This document shows, piece by piece, positions 1 to 10,227 of a stretch of DNA of 64,000 nt. The notes beneath the pieces were generated by a model. It saw only the letters and a list, made by a program, of their open reading frames with translations, did not search any database and was not told the DNA's origin. A program made the position numbers and the translations under genes. The DNA is from Nitrospirillum amazonense (GTDB lineage: Bacteria > Pseudomonadota > Alphaproteobacteria > Azospirillales > Azospirillaceae): contig NZ_VITV01000019.1 of assembly GCF_007828035.1 (NCBI RefSeq), forward strand, positions 16,697-80,696, read 5' to 3'. Each line of letters begins with the position of its first letter. The first letter of the stretch is position 1.

Positions 1-1949
1 AGCGCAACCTGGCCCAGGGCTTGTCCCCGCGCGAGGCCGCGCACCGCACCATGGACGAGGTCGGCGGCGCCCTGGTCGCCATCGCCCTGGTGCTGACCGC
101 CGTCTTCCTGCCCACGGCCTTCCTCACCGGCATCGCGGGCGAGTTCTACCGCCAGTTCGGCGTCACCATCGCCGCCGCCACCGTCATCTCCATGCTGGTG
201 TCGCAGACGCTGAGCCCGGCCCTGGCCGCCCTGCTGCTGAAGCCGCACGTGCAGGAGCATGCGGCGCCCCGGCGGGGCTTCCATCCCGTGGCGCGGTTCT
301 TCGGCGGCTTCAATCGCGGCTTCGATTGGCTGTCGGACCGCTATGGCCGGCTGACCGGCCACCTGGTGCGCCTGGCCACCGTCGTGCTGGTGGTTTATGC
401 CGGGCTGATCGTGCTGGGCGGCGGCCTTATTTCCCGCACGCCCACGGGCTTCATCCCGGCGCAGGACCAGGGCTATTTCATCACCGTCATCCAGCTGCCG
501 CCAGGCTCCTCCCTCGCCCGGACGGACGCCATCCTGCGCCATGTCCAGGATTTGCTGAGCAAACGGCCGGGTGTCGCCCACACCGTGGGCTTCGCCGGCT
601 TCGACGGCGCCACTTTCACCAACGCCCCCAACGCCGGTGCCGTCTTCGTGGCCACCACGCCGTTCGCGGAGCGCGGCAGCCTGACCACCCAGGGCATCTT
701 CTCCGACCTGCAGAAGACGATACAGCAGGTCGATGGCGCCCTGATCCTGCTAATCCCGCCGCCCACGGTGCCGGGCATCGGCTCGTCGGGCGGGTTCAAG
801 CTCTATATCGAGGACAGACGTTCGCGCGGCCTGCAGGCCCTGGCCGACGCCACGCAGGACATGATGCTGGCGGCCAACCAGACGCCGGGCCTGGCCAACG
901 TCTTCAGCCTGTACAACACCCGCACGCCGCAGGTGTACGCCGACATCGACCGGGTGAAGGCCGACATGCTGGGCGTGCCGCCGTCCCGCATCTTCGACAC
1001 CCTGAACGTCTATCTGGGGTCGGCCTTCGTCAACGACTTCAACCTGCTGGGCCGCACCTACCGGGTGACGGCGCAGGCTGACGGCGCCGACCGCACCAGT
1101 GTGCGCGACATCGCCTACCTGCGCACGCGCTCCAACAGCGGGGGGCTGGTGCCCCTGGGCTCCGTCGCCACCTTCCGCGACGTGACGGGGCCCTACCGCG
1201 TGCCGCGCTACAATCTGTATCCGGCGGCGGAACTGCAGGGGTCGCCCGCGCCGGGATATTCCACCGGCCAAGCCATCGCCGCCGTACAGCAGCTGGCGCA
1301 GCAACGCCTACCCGACGGTTTCGCCATCGAGTGGACGGAACTGACCTTCCAGCAGATCATCGCCGGCAACACCGCCCCCATCGCCTTTGGTCTGGCCGTG
1401 GTGTTCGTCTACCTGCTGCTGGCCGCCCTGTATGAAAGCTGGATGCTGCCGCTGTCGGTCATCCTGATCGTGCCCATGTGCCTGCTGACCGCCATCTCTG
1501 GCGTCAATCTGCGGGGCATGGACAACAACATCCTGACCCAGATCGGCCTCGTCGTGCTGGTGGGCCTGGCGGCCAAGAACGCCATTCTGATCGTGGAATT
1601 CGCCAAGCAGGATGAGGAGGAGGGGATGGACCGCTTCCAGGCGGCGGTGCGCGCGGCCCGCACGCGCCTGCGCCCCATCCTCATGACTTCCTTCGCCTTC
1701 ATCCTGGGCGTGGTGCCTTTGGTGAACGCCTCGGGCGCCGGGTCGGAGATGCGGCAGGCCCTGGGCACCGCCGTCTTCTTCGGCATGCTGGGTGTCACCT
1801 TCTTCGGCCTGCTGTTCACGCCGGTGTTCTACGTCGTCTGCCGTTGGCTGGCGCTATGGGGCCAGCGGCGTTTCGGCAAGCGGGAAGAAACACCACCGCC
1901 GCATGTGGGGCCGCCGCATGCCGGGTCACCGGGCCATCATACGGCCTGA
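1..1949 (+). CDS. RND multidrug efflux permease (HAE1 family), C-terminal part
   Basis: This is the inner-membrane proton-driven pump of a tripartite efflux system. The reading frame is open from the first base, so the start lies outside the window. About 650 of the family's usual ~1050 residues are present. Visible are the end of the first membrane block (GALVAIALVLTAVFLPTAFL), the second periplasmic porter/docking half with GSSGGFKLYI, and the second membrane block ending near LFTPVFYVVCRW. The motif GLAAKNAILIVEFA is typical of the AcrB/MexB family. The outer-membrane factor follows 20 bases downstream, which supports one operon. The membrane-fusion protein is presumably upstream, outside the window. 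The substrate cannot be predicted. Confidence 0.95.
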   Translation, partial: RNLAQGLSPREAAHRTMDEVGGALVAIALVLTAVFLPTAFLTGIAGEFYRQFGVTIAAATVISMLVSQTLSPALAALLLKPHVQEHAAPRRGFHPVARFFGGFNRGFDWLSDRYGRLTGHLVRLATVVLVVYAGLIVLGGGLISRTPTGFIPAQDQGYFITVIQLPPGSSLARTDAILRHVQDLLSKRPGVAHTVGFAGFDGATFTNAPNAGAVFVATTPFAERGSLTTQGIFSDLQKTIQQVDGALILLIPPPTVPGIGSSGGFKLYIEDRRSRGLQALADATQDMMLAANQTPGLANVFSLYNTRTPQVYADIDRVKADMLGVPPSRIFDTLNVYLGSAFVNDFNLLGRTYRVTAQADGADRTSVRDIAYLRTRSNSGGLVPLGSVATFRDVTGPYRVPRYNLYPAAELQGSPAPGYSTGQAIAAVQQLAQQRLPDGFAIEWTELTFQQIIAGNTAPIAFGLAVVFVYLLLAALYESWMLPLSVILIVPMCLLTAISGVNLRGMDNNILTQIGLVVLVGLAAKNAILIVEFAKQDEEEGMDRFQAAVRAARTRLRPILMTSFAFILGVVPLVNASGAGSEMRQALGTAVFFGMLGVTFFGLLFTPVFYVVCRWLALWGQRRFGKREETPPPHVGPPHAGSPGHHTA

Positions 1950-1969
1950 CGGGGAAGGGGGATCAGTTC

Positions 1970-3442
1970 ATGCGCACCTATCGCACCCTGTTGGCCCTGT
2001 CGGTCTGCCTGCTGCCGCTGGCCGGTTGCATCACCGTGGGGCCGGATTACCAGGCGCCGGCCAGCCCGGCCGCCGCCGGCACCTCCTTCACCCGCGCGGG
2101 TGCGGCGCCCGGCAGTGCGGAGGTGAAGGCGGCCGACATGCTGAAGGCGGAGGAACCGCTGGAGGAATGGTGGCGCCAGTTGGGCGACCCGGTGCTGGAC
2201 CAGCTGGTGGCCGACGCCGTCAAGGCCAACCTGGACCTGAAGGCGGCCGACGCCGCCGTCCGCGCCGCCCGGGCGGAAGCGGAGGCGGTGGGCGCCCGCA
2301 ACCTGCCCTCCCTGGGCGCCAGCGCCAGCTACAGCCGGGCGCGCGCCGCCGCGGCCACGCAACAAGGCCAGCCCAACGCGCAACTGCCCGACAGCAACGT
2401 CACCACGGCCGGCGGCAGCCTGTCGTGGGAGATCGACCTGTTCGGCCAGGTGCGGCGCGCCATCGAGGCGGCGGAGGCGGACAGCGCGCGGGCGGAGGCG
2501 CTGCGCCACCAGGTGCTGACCGTCATCATCGCCGACGTGGCCAGCACCTATGTCGACCTGCGCGGCGCCCAGCTGCGCCTGTCCGTCGCGCTGCGCAATG
2601 CGGAGAACCAGCGCGGCACCTTCGACCTGACCCACACCCTCAGCGATGCCGGCCGGGGCACGGACCTGGACATCGCCCGCGCCCAGGCGCAGCTGGAAAC
2701 CACCGTGGCCTCCATTCCGCCCCTGCGCGCCACGGTGGCGGCGGATGAGCACATCCTGGCCACCCTGACGGGGCGGGAGCCGGGGGCGCTGCTGAGCCTG
2801 CTCGACGCGCCGGCCCCCCTGCCCGACCTGCCCGACAGCGTGGCCGTGGGCACGCCCGCCACCCTGCTGGGCCGACGGGCCGACGTGGCGGCGGCGGAAC
2901 GTGCCCTGGCCGCGGCCACGGCCCGCATCGGTGTCGCCACCGCCGATCTCTATCCCAAGATCTCCCTCATCGGGTCGGTGGGGGTGCAGGCCCTGCAGCC
3001 GGGGGACCTGGGCGCGCGGGGCGCCTTCACCTACGGCATCGGGCCCAGCATTAGCCTGCCGCTGTTCGACGCCGCCCTCTATGCCCGCATCCGCGAGGCC
3101 AACGCCAACACCGACCAGGCGGCGGCCAATTTCCAGAAGGCGGTGCTGACCGCCTGGCAGGAGGCGGAGACGGCGCTGGCCCGCTATGCCCAGGAAAGGT
3201 CGCGGCGTGCCTCGCTGGACACCGCCGCCATGGCCAGCACCCGGGCCGCCAGCCTGGCGGCGACGCGCTACCGCTACGGTGCCGACAATTTCCTGACCGT
3301 GCTGGATGCCCAGCGCACCCAGCTGGAGGCGGAGGACCAGCTGGCCCAGAGCCGTATCCAGGTGGCGCAGGATCTGGTGGCCACATACCGCGCGCTGGGC
3401 GGCGGCTGGACCATCGCCAAGGACGTCGCGGACGCGCGGTGA
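1970..3442 (+). CDS. Outer-membrane efflux lipoprotein (OprM/NodT family)
   Basis: This is the TolC-like outer-membrane channel of the efflux pump. I chose the ATG at 1970, after GGGGAAGGGGGATC. It gives a signal peptide with lipobox LAGC, so Cys20 is the predicted lipidated residue; an upstream in-frame start at 1844 would overlap the permease and bury the signal. Two OEP repeats follow, with the usual alanine-rich helical pattern, for example residues around AEALRHQVLTVIIADVAS and YRYGADNFLTVLDAQR. Length is about 490 aa, normal for the family. It is transcribed directly after the RND permease. Confidence 0.94.
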   Translation: MRTYRTLLALSVCLLPLAGCITVGPDYQAPASPAAAGTSFTRAGAAPGSAEVKAADMLKAEEPLEEWWRQLGDPVLDQLVADAVKANLDLKAADAAVRAARAEAEAVGARNLPSLGASASYSRARAAAATQQGQPNAQLPDSNVTTAGGSLSWEIDLFGQVRRAIEAAEADSARAEALRHQVLTVIIADVASTYVDLRGAQLRLSVALRNAENQRGTFDLTHTLSDAGRGTDLDIARAQAQLETTVASIPPLRATVAADEHILATLTGREPGALLSLLDAPAPLPDLPDSVAVGTPATLLGRRADVAAAERALAAATARIGVATADLYPKISLIGSVGVQALQPGDLGARGAFTYGIGPSISLPLFDAALYARIREANANTDQAAANFQKAVLTAWQEAETALARYAQERSRRASLDTAAMASTRAASLAATRYRYGADNFLTVLDAQRTQLEAEDQLAQSRIQVAQDLVATYRALGGGWTIAKDVADAR

Positions 3443-3448
3443 CGGCGT

Positions 3449-3991
3449 TTATCCGGCGGTCGCGAACAGGTCGCCCGTTATTGCCGGGCGGCGGGCGGGG
3501 CGGCGTCCTTCCAGCGTCAGCAGATAGTCCTTGGCCTCCAGGCCGCCGGCGAAGCCGGTCAGAGTGCCGTCCATGCCCACTACCCGGTGGCAGGGTGCGA
3601 TGATGGAGATGGGGTTGCGTCCATTGGCGGCCCCCACCGCCCGCACTGCCGCAGGCTTGCCGATCTGCCGGGCGATGTCGCTGTAGCTGCGCACCTCGCC
3701 ATAGGGGATGGTCAGCAGCGCCCGCCACACCTGTTTCTGGAAATCCGTGCCGGCGAAGGACACTGGCACGTCGAACACCGTCAGTTTCCTGGCGAAGTAG
3801 GCCCGCAGCTGTCGTTCGGCCTCAATCAATACCGGATGGTCGGGCGCCGGAACCAGCGGACCCAGCCGCACCCGGCCCGGCCTGTCATTCTCCCAGAGGA
3901 TGGCTGCCAGACCCTCATTGCCGGCCACCAGGGTCAGCCGCCCGATGGGGGAGGGCAGGTATCTGAACGCAAACGTGGCAGTGCCGGTCAT
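3449..3991 (-). CDS. ogt: Methylated-DNA--protein-cysteine methyltransferase
   Basis: This suicide repair enzyme transfers the alkyl group of O6-alkylguanine or O4-alkylthymine to its own cysteine. The active-site motif PCHRVVG is present, preceded by the recognition-helix region AVRAVGAANGRNPISII and followed by the conserved FAGGLEAKDYLL. The ATG at 3991 is preferred over the earlier in-frame start at 4051, because GAGGAG lies 9 bases upstream and the family fold begins there; this gives 180 aa. No Ada regulatory domain is fused. It stands convergent to the efflux operon and divergent from the formate dehydrogenase promoter region. Confidence 0.94.
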   Translation of the reverse strand: MTGTATFAFRYLPSPIGRLTLVAGNEGLAAILWENDRPGRVRLGPLVPAPDHPVLIEAERQLRAYFARKLTVFDVPVSFAGTDFQKQVWRALLTIPYGEVRSYSDIARQIGKPAAVRAVGAANGRNPISIIAPCHRVVGMDGTLTGFAGGLEAKDYLLTLEGRRPARRPAITGDLFATAG

Positions 3992-4415
3992 GGCGGCAAG
4001 CTCCTCATCCGGGAAGGGCACAGGGTGGCAAAACGATGAGGTCAGGGGCAAGGGCGGTCATCACAGGCCCCGGGCCTTTGCCTTTCCCGACTTGAGGGCC
4101 CGGTCTGGGGAAAGGTATCGTTATATCCATTTAAATATAGCGCATTAAAGCCCCGCGTTTCAGGTAGCGGACATGGAATACCTTTGGTTGGGTAATAAAC
4201 TTTGCGCATGACGCAACCACTTTTCTGAATTTAGTTAATGAGAACGGTTATCAATAGGGTCGTCTTCATTCGCTGCCCGAGAAATTCACCGCCAATAACT
4301 TGACGGGCTGCGGCCGCGTCTTATGATGCGTGTATCCGTCTGCCGGCGTCTGCTTGCCCTTCCCGGGCGGCTTCGGCGTTTTGGCAGGGCCGATTTTCAC
4401 GGGAGCGTGTGAGAC
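3992..4415. other. Intergenic regulatory region between ogt and fdnG
   Basis: These 424 bases hold no gene I can support. The middle (about 4110-4270) is conspicuously AT-rich compared with the flanks and contains the ModE-like dyad at 4119-4142 and a short inverted repeat TTGCG-N5-CGCAA at 4202-4216. The fdnG ATG at 4416 is preceded by a modest purine stretch (GGGAGCGTGTGAGAC). I see no convincing FNR box or sigma-54 -24/-12 element. Confidence 0.6.
4119..4142 (+). promoter_or_regulatory. Candidate ModE-type molybdate operator
   Basis: The dyad CGTTATAT-N8-ATATAGCG has 8-base arms that are perfect except for one position. ModE/MopR-type molybdate regulators recognise CGnTATAT-like half sites in the same 8-8-8 arrangement. 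It sits about 275 bases upstream of fdnG, whose product is a molybdenum (or tungsten) pterin enzyme, so molybdate-responsive control is a reasonable inference. No ModE gene is in the window. Confidence 0.5.
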
Positions 4416-7400
4416 ATGGATCTCAGTCGTCGCGGCTTTATCAAGCTGACCGGCGCGGGACTGGCGGTCTCCAGCATGGGCGCGCTGGGCTTCGGCTCTG
4501 CGGGCACCGCGCTGGCGGCTTCGGTCCGGCCGTTCAAGCTGACCGCCGCCACCGAAACCCGCAACACCTGCACCTATTGCTCGGTGGCCTGCGGCATCCT
4601 CATCTACAGCCAGGGCGATCGCGCGAAGAACGTGAAGTCCTCGGTCATCCATATCGAGGGTGATCCGGACCATCCCGTCAACCGCGGCACGCTGTGCCCC
4701 AAGGGCGCCGGCCTGCTGGACATCGTGCGCGCGCCGGGCCGCCTGACCGTTCCGAAGTACCGTGCCGCCGGTGCCACGGAGTGGAAGGAAGTCTCCTGGG
4801 ACTTCGCGCTCGACCGCATCGCTACGCTGATGAAGCAGGACCGCGACGCCAACTTCATCGCCAAGAACGGCGCCGGCACCACGGTGAACCGCTGGAACAC
4901 CACGGGCATGCTGGCGGCCTCGGCGGCCTCGAACGAGGCGGCCTATGTGACGTTCAAGTGGGCCCGCGCGTTGGGCATGGTGACGTTCGACAACCAGGCG
5001 CGTGTCTGACACGGACCGACGGTGGCCAGTTTGGCCCCAACATTCGGTCGCGGTGCGATGACCAACACCTGGCAGGACATCAAGAACGCCAACGTCGTCA
5101 TCGTCATGGGCGGCAATGCCGCCGAAGCGCACCCCTGCGGATTCAAATGGGTGGTCGAGGCCAAGATCGAGAACAAGGCCAAGCTCATCGTTGTCGATCC
5201 GCGTTTCACCCGCACGGCCTCCGTGGCGGATGTCTATGCCCCCATCCGGCCGGGCACCGACATCGCTTTCCTCAGCGGCCTCATGCGCTATTTGCTGACG
5301 AACGATGCCATCCAGCACGAGTATGTGCGGGCGTACACCAACGCCAGCCTGATCGTGAAGGACGGCTTCGCCTTCGAGGACGGCCTGTTCAGCGGCTATA
5401 ACGAGGAAAAGCGCAGCTACGACAAGTCCAGCTGGGATTATGAGCTGGATGAGCAAGGCTACGCCAAGTCCGACGACACCTGGCAGAACCCGCGCTGCGT
5501 CATCAACCTGCTGAAAAGCCACGTCGATCGGTATACGCCGGAGATGGTGTCCCGCATCTGCGGCACGCCCCAGGACAAGTACCTGGAGATCTGCAAGCTG
5601 ATCGCCACCACCTCGGCACCGGACAAGGCCCTGACCAGCCTGTTCGCGCTGGGCTGGACGCAGCATTCGGTGGGCGCGCAGAACATTCGCGCCATGGCCA
5701 TGGTACAGCTGCTGCTGGGCAACATCGGTGTCGCCGGCGGCGGCATGAACGCCCTGCGCGGTCATTCCAACATCCAGGGACTGACCGACATTGGCCTGCT
5801 CTCGGCATCGCTGCCGGGCTACATGAACATGCCGAAGGACAGTGAAGTCACCTTCGACAAGTACATGGAGACCAAGCTGTTCAAGCCCCTGCGCCCGGGG
5901 CAGACCAGTTACTGGCAGAACTACCGCAAGTTCTTCGTCAGCTTCCAGAAGGCCATGTTCGGTAGCGCCGCCACGGCCGAGAACAATTGGGCCTACGACT
6001 ACTTGCCCAAGCTGGACGTGGATGGCTACGACATCCTGCGCGCGTTCGAGATGATGAACAACAAGCAGATGAACGGCTACATCTGCCAGGGCTTCAACCC
6101 CATGCAGGCCTTCCCCGACCGGGGCAAGATCCGCCGGGGCCTGTCGAACCTGAAGTACCTTGTCGTCATGGACCCGCTGGATACCGAGACGGCCAATTTC
6201 TGGCAGGACTACGGTCCGCAGAATCCGTCCAAGCCGACGGAGATCCAGACCGAAGTATTCCAGCTGCCCACCACCTGCTTCGCGGAGGAGAACGGCACGC
6301 TGGTCAACTCCGCCCGCTGGCTGCAGTGGCACTGGAAGGCGGCCGACGCCCCCGGCCTGGCCAAGACCGACCTGTGGATCATCGCCGGCCTCTACAACCG
6401 CATGAAGGCGATGTACGCCAAGGACGGCGGGGCCTTCCCGGATGCGCTGCTGAACCTCACCTGGACCTACGCCGACCCGCACGAGCCGGAGCCGGAGGAA
6501 GTCGCCAAGGAGATGAACGGCCGCGCGCTGGCGGACGTCAACGACCCGGCCACGGGTGCCCCGCTGTTGAAGGCGGGGCAGCAGCTGGACGCCTTCGCCC
6601 AGCTGCGCGACGACGGCACCACCATGTCGGGCTGCTGGATCTTCGCCGGCAGCTTCACCGACAAGGGCAACATGACGGCCCGCCGTGACGCGACGGACCC
6701 GCGTGAGGCGGGCATCGCCCCCAACTGGGCCTGGGCGTGGCCGGCCAACCGGCGCATCCTGTACAACCGCGCCAGCGCCAACCCGGAGGGCAAGGCCTGG
6801 AACCCGGCTAAGCCCGTCATCGAGTGGAACGGGTCCAAGTGGGTGGGCGTGGACGTGCCCGACTACGGCCCGACGGTGAAGCCGTCGGACAGCGTGGGCC
6901 CCTTCATCATGAACCAGGAGGGGCAGGCGCGCCTGTTCGCCCGCGGCCTGATGAACGAGGGTCCGTTCCCCGAGCATTACGAGCCGTTCGAAAGCCCGTC
7001 GGAAAACGTGCTGCACCCCAAGGTGAAGAACAACCCGGCCGCCCGCGTGTTCGCCAGCGACAAGGAACACATGGGCGCGTCGGCCGACTTCCCCTACGTC
7101 GGCACCACCTACCGCCTGACCGAGCACTTCCACTATTGGACCAAGCATTCGCTGATCAACGCCATCCTCCAGCCGGAGGAATTCGTGGAGATCGGCGAGG
7201 CTCTGGCCAAGGAGAAGGGCATCGAGCAGGGCGGCTGGGTCAAGGTGTCGTCCAAGCGCGGCCAGGTGATCTGCAAGGCCTTCGTGACCAAGCGCATCAA
7301 GCCGCTGATGGTGGACGGCAAGCCGACCCACGTCATCGGCTGCCCCATCCACTGGGGCTTCACCGGCGTGGCCCGCAAGGGCTACGGCGCCAACACGCTG

Positions 7401-7559
7401 ACGCCGTTCGTGGGGGACGCCAACACCAACACGCCGGAGTTCAAGGCCTTCCTGCTCAACATCGAGAAGACCAGCGCGCCCCCCGCGGTGGACGTGGCCC
7501 AGGGGCCGCGTGACGCCCAAGGGGTGCCGAAGTCGCTCACCAAGGTGGGGAGCCTGTGA
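4416..7559 (+). CDS. fdnG: Formate dehydrogenase alpha subunit, selenocysteine-containing (FdnG/FdoG type)
   Basis: This is the catalytic Mo/W-bis-MGD subunit that oxidises formate to CO2 on the periplasmic side. The frame is interrupted by one TGA at 5007-5009, read here as Sec198; both halves belong to one 1047-aa enzyme, close to the family length. The flanks [22 protein letters not shown] match the conserved active site. The N-terminus carries a Tat signal (SRRGFIK, then a hydrophobic stretch). A [4Fe-4S] cluster is bound by C52, C55, C59 and C94. The C-terminal molybdopterin-dinucleotide-binding domain contains IHWGFTG. The stop overlaps the start of fdnH by one base, and fdnI and fdhE follow. 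All Sec factors are encoded nearby. Confidence 0.96.
5007..5047 (+). promoter_or_regulatory. UGA selenocysteine codon with bacterial SECIS element
   Basis: The in-frame TGA is followed 14 bases later by a small stem-loop: GGCC at 5024-5027, loop AGTTT at 5028-5032, GGCC at 5033-5036. The position, short apical stem and G/U-containing loop fit the bacterial SECIS that SelB binds. The wider sequence (TGACACGG, then CCAACATT and GGTCGCGGTGCGATGACC) also resembles E. coli-type fdnG mRNAs. The stem is short, so its exact lower pairing is uncertain. Confidence 0.8.
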
Positions 7560-8482
7560 TGGCCGACCTGCAATCCCAAGACTACATCCGCCGGTCGGCC
7601 ACCAACCTGACGCCGCCCTCGGCGCGCCACCATGAGCTTGAGGTGGCGAAGCTGATCGACGTCAGCCGCTGCATCGGCTGCAAGGCCTGCCAGTCCGCCT
7701 GCATGGAATGGAACAACCTGCGGCCGGAGATGGAGGAGTTCCAGGGCGCGTACGAGAACCCGCACGACCTCAACCCCGGCACATGGACCCTGATGCGGTT
7801 CGCCGAGTACGAGGACGAGCAGGGGAACCTGGAATGGCTGATCCGCAAGGACGGCTGCATGCACTGCGAGGATCCGGGCTGCCTCAAGGCCTGCCCGGCC
7901 CCGGGCGCCATCGTCCAGTACGCCAACGGCATCGTCGACTTCATCAGCGAGAACTGCATCGGCTGCGGCTATTGCGTGAAGGGCTGCCCCTTCAACATCC
8001 CGCGCATCAGCGCCCAGGACCACAAGTCGTACAAGTGCACCCTGTGTTCCGACCGCGTGGGCGTGGGGCTGGAGCCGGCCTGCGTGAAGACCTGCCCGAC
8101 CGGCGCCATCATGTTCGGCTCCAAGGACGACATGAAGGACTGGGCGGGCGAGCGCATCGCCGAGCTGAAGGAACGCGGCTTCCAGAACGCCGGCCTCTAT
8201 GACCCGCCGGAGGTGGGCGGCACGCACGTCATGTACGTGCTGCACCACGCCGACAAGCCCTCGCTCTACTCCGGCTTGCCGGACAAGCCCCACATCAGCG
8301 CGCTGGTGGGGGCGTGGAAGGGCTTCCTGAAGCCGGTGGCCCTGGCGGGCCTGGCCTTCGCCGCCGTGGGCGCCTTCGTACATTCCATCGTCGCCGGCCC
8401 CAATGAGACGACGGAGGAGGATGAAGCCCACGCCCGGCTGGAGATGGAGAAGGCCAAACGGGAAGGGAGTGCGAAGTCATGA
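7559..8482 (+). CDS. fdnH: Formate dehydrogenase iron-sulfur (beta) subunit
   Basis: This is the electron-transfer subunit linking the catalytic subunit to the cytochrome b subunit. Four ferredoxin-type cysteine groups are visible: [35 protein letters not shown] and CTLC...ACVKTC, the pattern for four [4Fe-4S] clusters. One C-terminal transmembrane helix ([19 protein letters not shown]) should anchor it in the inner membrane with the clusters outside. I use the ATG at 7559, overlapping the fdnG stop as TGATG; a GTG at 7556 is also in frame. The end overlaps fdnI by four bases (ATGA), indicating translational coupling. Confidence 0.95.
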   Translation: MADLQSQDYIRRSATNLTPPSARHHELEVAKLIDVSRCIGCKACQSACMEWNNLRPEMEEFQGAYENPHDLNPGTWTLMRFAEYEDEQGNLEWLIRKDGCMHCEDPGCLKACPAPGAIVQYANGIVDFISENCIGCGYCVKGCPFNIPRISAQDHKSYKCTLCSDRVGVGLEPACVKTCPTGAIMFGSKDDMKDWAGERIAELKERGFQNAGLYDPPEVGGTHVMYVLHHADKPSLYSGLPDKPHISALVGAWKGFLKPVALAGLAFAAVGAFVHSIVAGPNETTEEDEAHARLEMEKAKREGSAKS

Positions 8483-9153
8483 GCTATCCCAAGGGAACCA
8501 TCGTCCGCAATTCCACCCTGACCCGGGTGAACCACTGGATCACCGGCCTCTGCTTCGTGCTGCTGACCCTGTCGGGCCTGGCCATGTTCCATCCCGTGTT
8601 CTTCTGGCTGTCGAACCTGTTCGGCAGCGGACAATGGATGCGGGCGCTGCATCCCTGGCTGGGCGTGTGCCTGATCGTCAGCTTCCTGGGCCTGTTCATC
8701 CAGTTCTGGCGGGACAACCTGTGGAACCGCGACGACGTGGAATGGGCCAAGTCGCTGGACAAGGTGCTGGACAACCGGGAGGAGGAGGTGCCGCCCGTCG
8801 GCCGCTTCAACGCCGGCCAGAAGGCGGTGTTCTGGGGCATGGCCCTGATCATCCCGGTGCTGTTCGTCACCGGCATCCTGATCTGGGAGGTTTATTTCGG
8901 GGGCGCCACCTCCATCGAGACGCAGCGGGTCGCCGTGCTGATCCACAGCATGGCCGCCATCGGCGCCATCCTGATCTGGATCACGCATGTCTATGCCGCG
9001 CTGTGGGTGAAGGGCTCCATGCGGGCCATGCTGCACGGCTGGGTCACCCCCGGCTGGGCCCATCGGCATCACCGCAAATGGTTCCGCAGCCTGGTCGCCA
9101 GCGGCTCCCCCGGGCCGACGCCGGACAGCACGGCCAAATTCCGCGAGCACTGA
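8479..9153 (+). CDS. fdnI: Formate dehydrogenase cytochrome b556 (gamma) subunit
   Basis: This membrane di-haem cytochrome b passes electrons from FdnH to quinone. It has about four hydrophobic helices, with histidines suited to haem ligation in [15 protein letters not shown] and [19 protein letters not shown]. Length is 224 aa, normal for FdnI/FdoI. It overlaps fdnH by ATGA and is followed about 107 bases later by fdhE on the same strand. Confidence 0.95.
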   Translation: MSYPKGTIVRNSTLTRVNHWITGLCFVLLTLSGLAMFHPVFFWLSNLFGSGQWMRALHPWLGVCLIVSFLGLFIQFWRDNLWNRDDVEWAKSLDKVLDNREEEVPPVGRFNAGQKAVFWGMALIIPVLFVTGILIWEVYFGGATSIETQRVAVLIHSMAAIGAILIWITHVYAALWVKGSMRAMLHGWVTPGWAHRHHRKWFRSLVASGSPGPTPDSTAKFREH

Positions 9154-9260
9154 GCGGCCTCAGGGCCTATGTATCAGGGGCGTGGTCCGTCGCCGGGCCG
9201 CGCCCCCATTCTTTCATGCTATGAGGGGTGGCGGAGCAGCCGCCCCAGGAGAGTCCGGTC

Positions 9261-10187
9261 ATGAGACAGGGTGAAGTGGCGCCCAAGGCGCCGTGGATCG
9301 GCAACCCCCAGGGTGGGGTGACGGCGCCGGCCCCCATTATCCTGCCCGATCCGTCCACCCGCTTCGCCCGCACCTCCGGGCGGCTGGGCGTGCTGGCGGT
9401 CGACCATCCCATGGCCCAGTGGCTGGAGTTCCTGTGCGAGCTGTCGCAGGCCCAGCATGATGCGGCCGACATGATCGATGTGACCGCCCCGGACGCCGAC
9501 GACGTGTCCACGGCCACCGACGCCGGTATGCCGCCCCTGGCCGCCGATGGCCATGAGCGCGACATCGTCTGGCGCGAGGCGCTGACTCTGATCCTGCGCC
9601 ATTTCGACCGCCTGCCGGAGGTGCCGGACCTGGTGGCGTCCGTCATCGACAGCCTGAACGACATCGATGGCGACACGCTGGAATACCTGGCCAACGATTT
9701 CCTCAGCGGCAACGTCGCGCCTGAGGATGCCGGCCGCGCCGTCTTCATCGCGGCGGCCCTGCAGGTCTATTTCACCAAGCTGGCCGCCACCTTGGACGAG
9801 TCCCAGGTGCATCTGCTGCCGGAGCGCGGCCTGTGCCCCTGCTGCGGCTCCACCCCGGTGGCGGGCGTCATCACCGCTTCCGGCTCCACGCCCGGCGTGC
9901 GCTATCTCTATTGCTCCCTCTGCTCCACCGCTTGGAACCATGTACGGGCGGTGTGCATCACCTGCGGCCAGTCGGCCCACCTGTCGCTGAAAAGCGTGGA
10001 GGGGGAGAACGGTGCGGTTCAGGTGGAAACCTGCGACGACTGCCACACCTACGCGAAGATGCTGTACGTCGCCAAGGACCCCAAGCTGGACCCCTATGCC
10101 GACGATTTGGCCAGCCTGGGCCTGGACCTGATGGTGGCCGAGGTCGGCTGGCTGCGCCACGCGCCCAATCCGCTGCTGCTGGCGTAG
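9261..10187 (+). CDS. fdhE: Formate dehydrogenase accessory protein FdhE
   Basis: FdhE is a cytoplasmic maturation/export-control factor for Tat-exported respiratory formate dehydrogenases. Rubredoxin-like metal-binding pairs are visible: CPCCG, CSLC, CITCG and CDDC in the C-terminal half. The ATG at 9261 has GGAGAG 6 bases upstream and gives 308 aa; a GTG at 9228 in the same frame lacks such a site. It is the last gene of the fdn cluster. FdhD is not in the window. Confidence 0.93.
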   Translation: MRQGEVAPKAPWIGNPQGGVTAPAPIILPDPSTRFARTSGRLGVLAVDHPMAQWLEFLCELSQAQHDAADMIDVTAPDADDVSTATDAGMPPLAADGHERDIVWREALTLILRHFDRLPEVPDLVASVIDSLNDIDGDTLEYLANDFLSGNVAPEDAGRAVFIAAALQVYFTKLAATLDESQVHLLPERGLCPCCGSTPVAGVITASGSTPGVRYLYCSLCSTAWNHVRAVCITCGQSAHLSLKSVEGENGAVQVETCDDCHTYAKMLYVAKDPKLDPYADDLASLGLDLMVAEVGWLRHAPNPLLLA

Positions 10188-10194
10188 GGAGAGA

Positions 10195-10221
10195 CGGCCC
10201 CGGTTGATGAGATCGGGGCCG
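10195..10221. terminator. Shared hairpin between convergent fdhE and oxidoreductase genes
   Basis: CGGCCCCG (10195-10202) and CGGGGCCG (10214-10221) form an 8-bp GC stem with an 11-base loop in the 40-base gap between two convergent genes. It lacks a long T tract, so termination strength is uncertain. Confidence 0.5.
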
Positions 10222-10227
10222 GTTCCC

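Noticed and set aside
4202..4216. TTGCG-N5-CGCAA as an FNR-type anaerobic operator
   Set aside because: FNR needs TTGAT-N4-ATCAA; both bases and spacing differ.
5007..5009. Premature stop making fdnG a pseudogene
   Set aside because: The TGA is at the conserved Sec position, the frame continues intact, and all Sec genes are present.
4266..7520. Very long antisense open frame (1084 codons) opposite fdnG and fdnH
   Set aside because: It is a shadow of GC-rich codon bias in fdnG; no ribosome site or recognisable domain, and the plus strand is a well-conserved enzyme.
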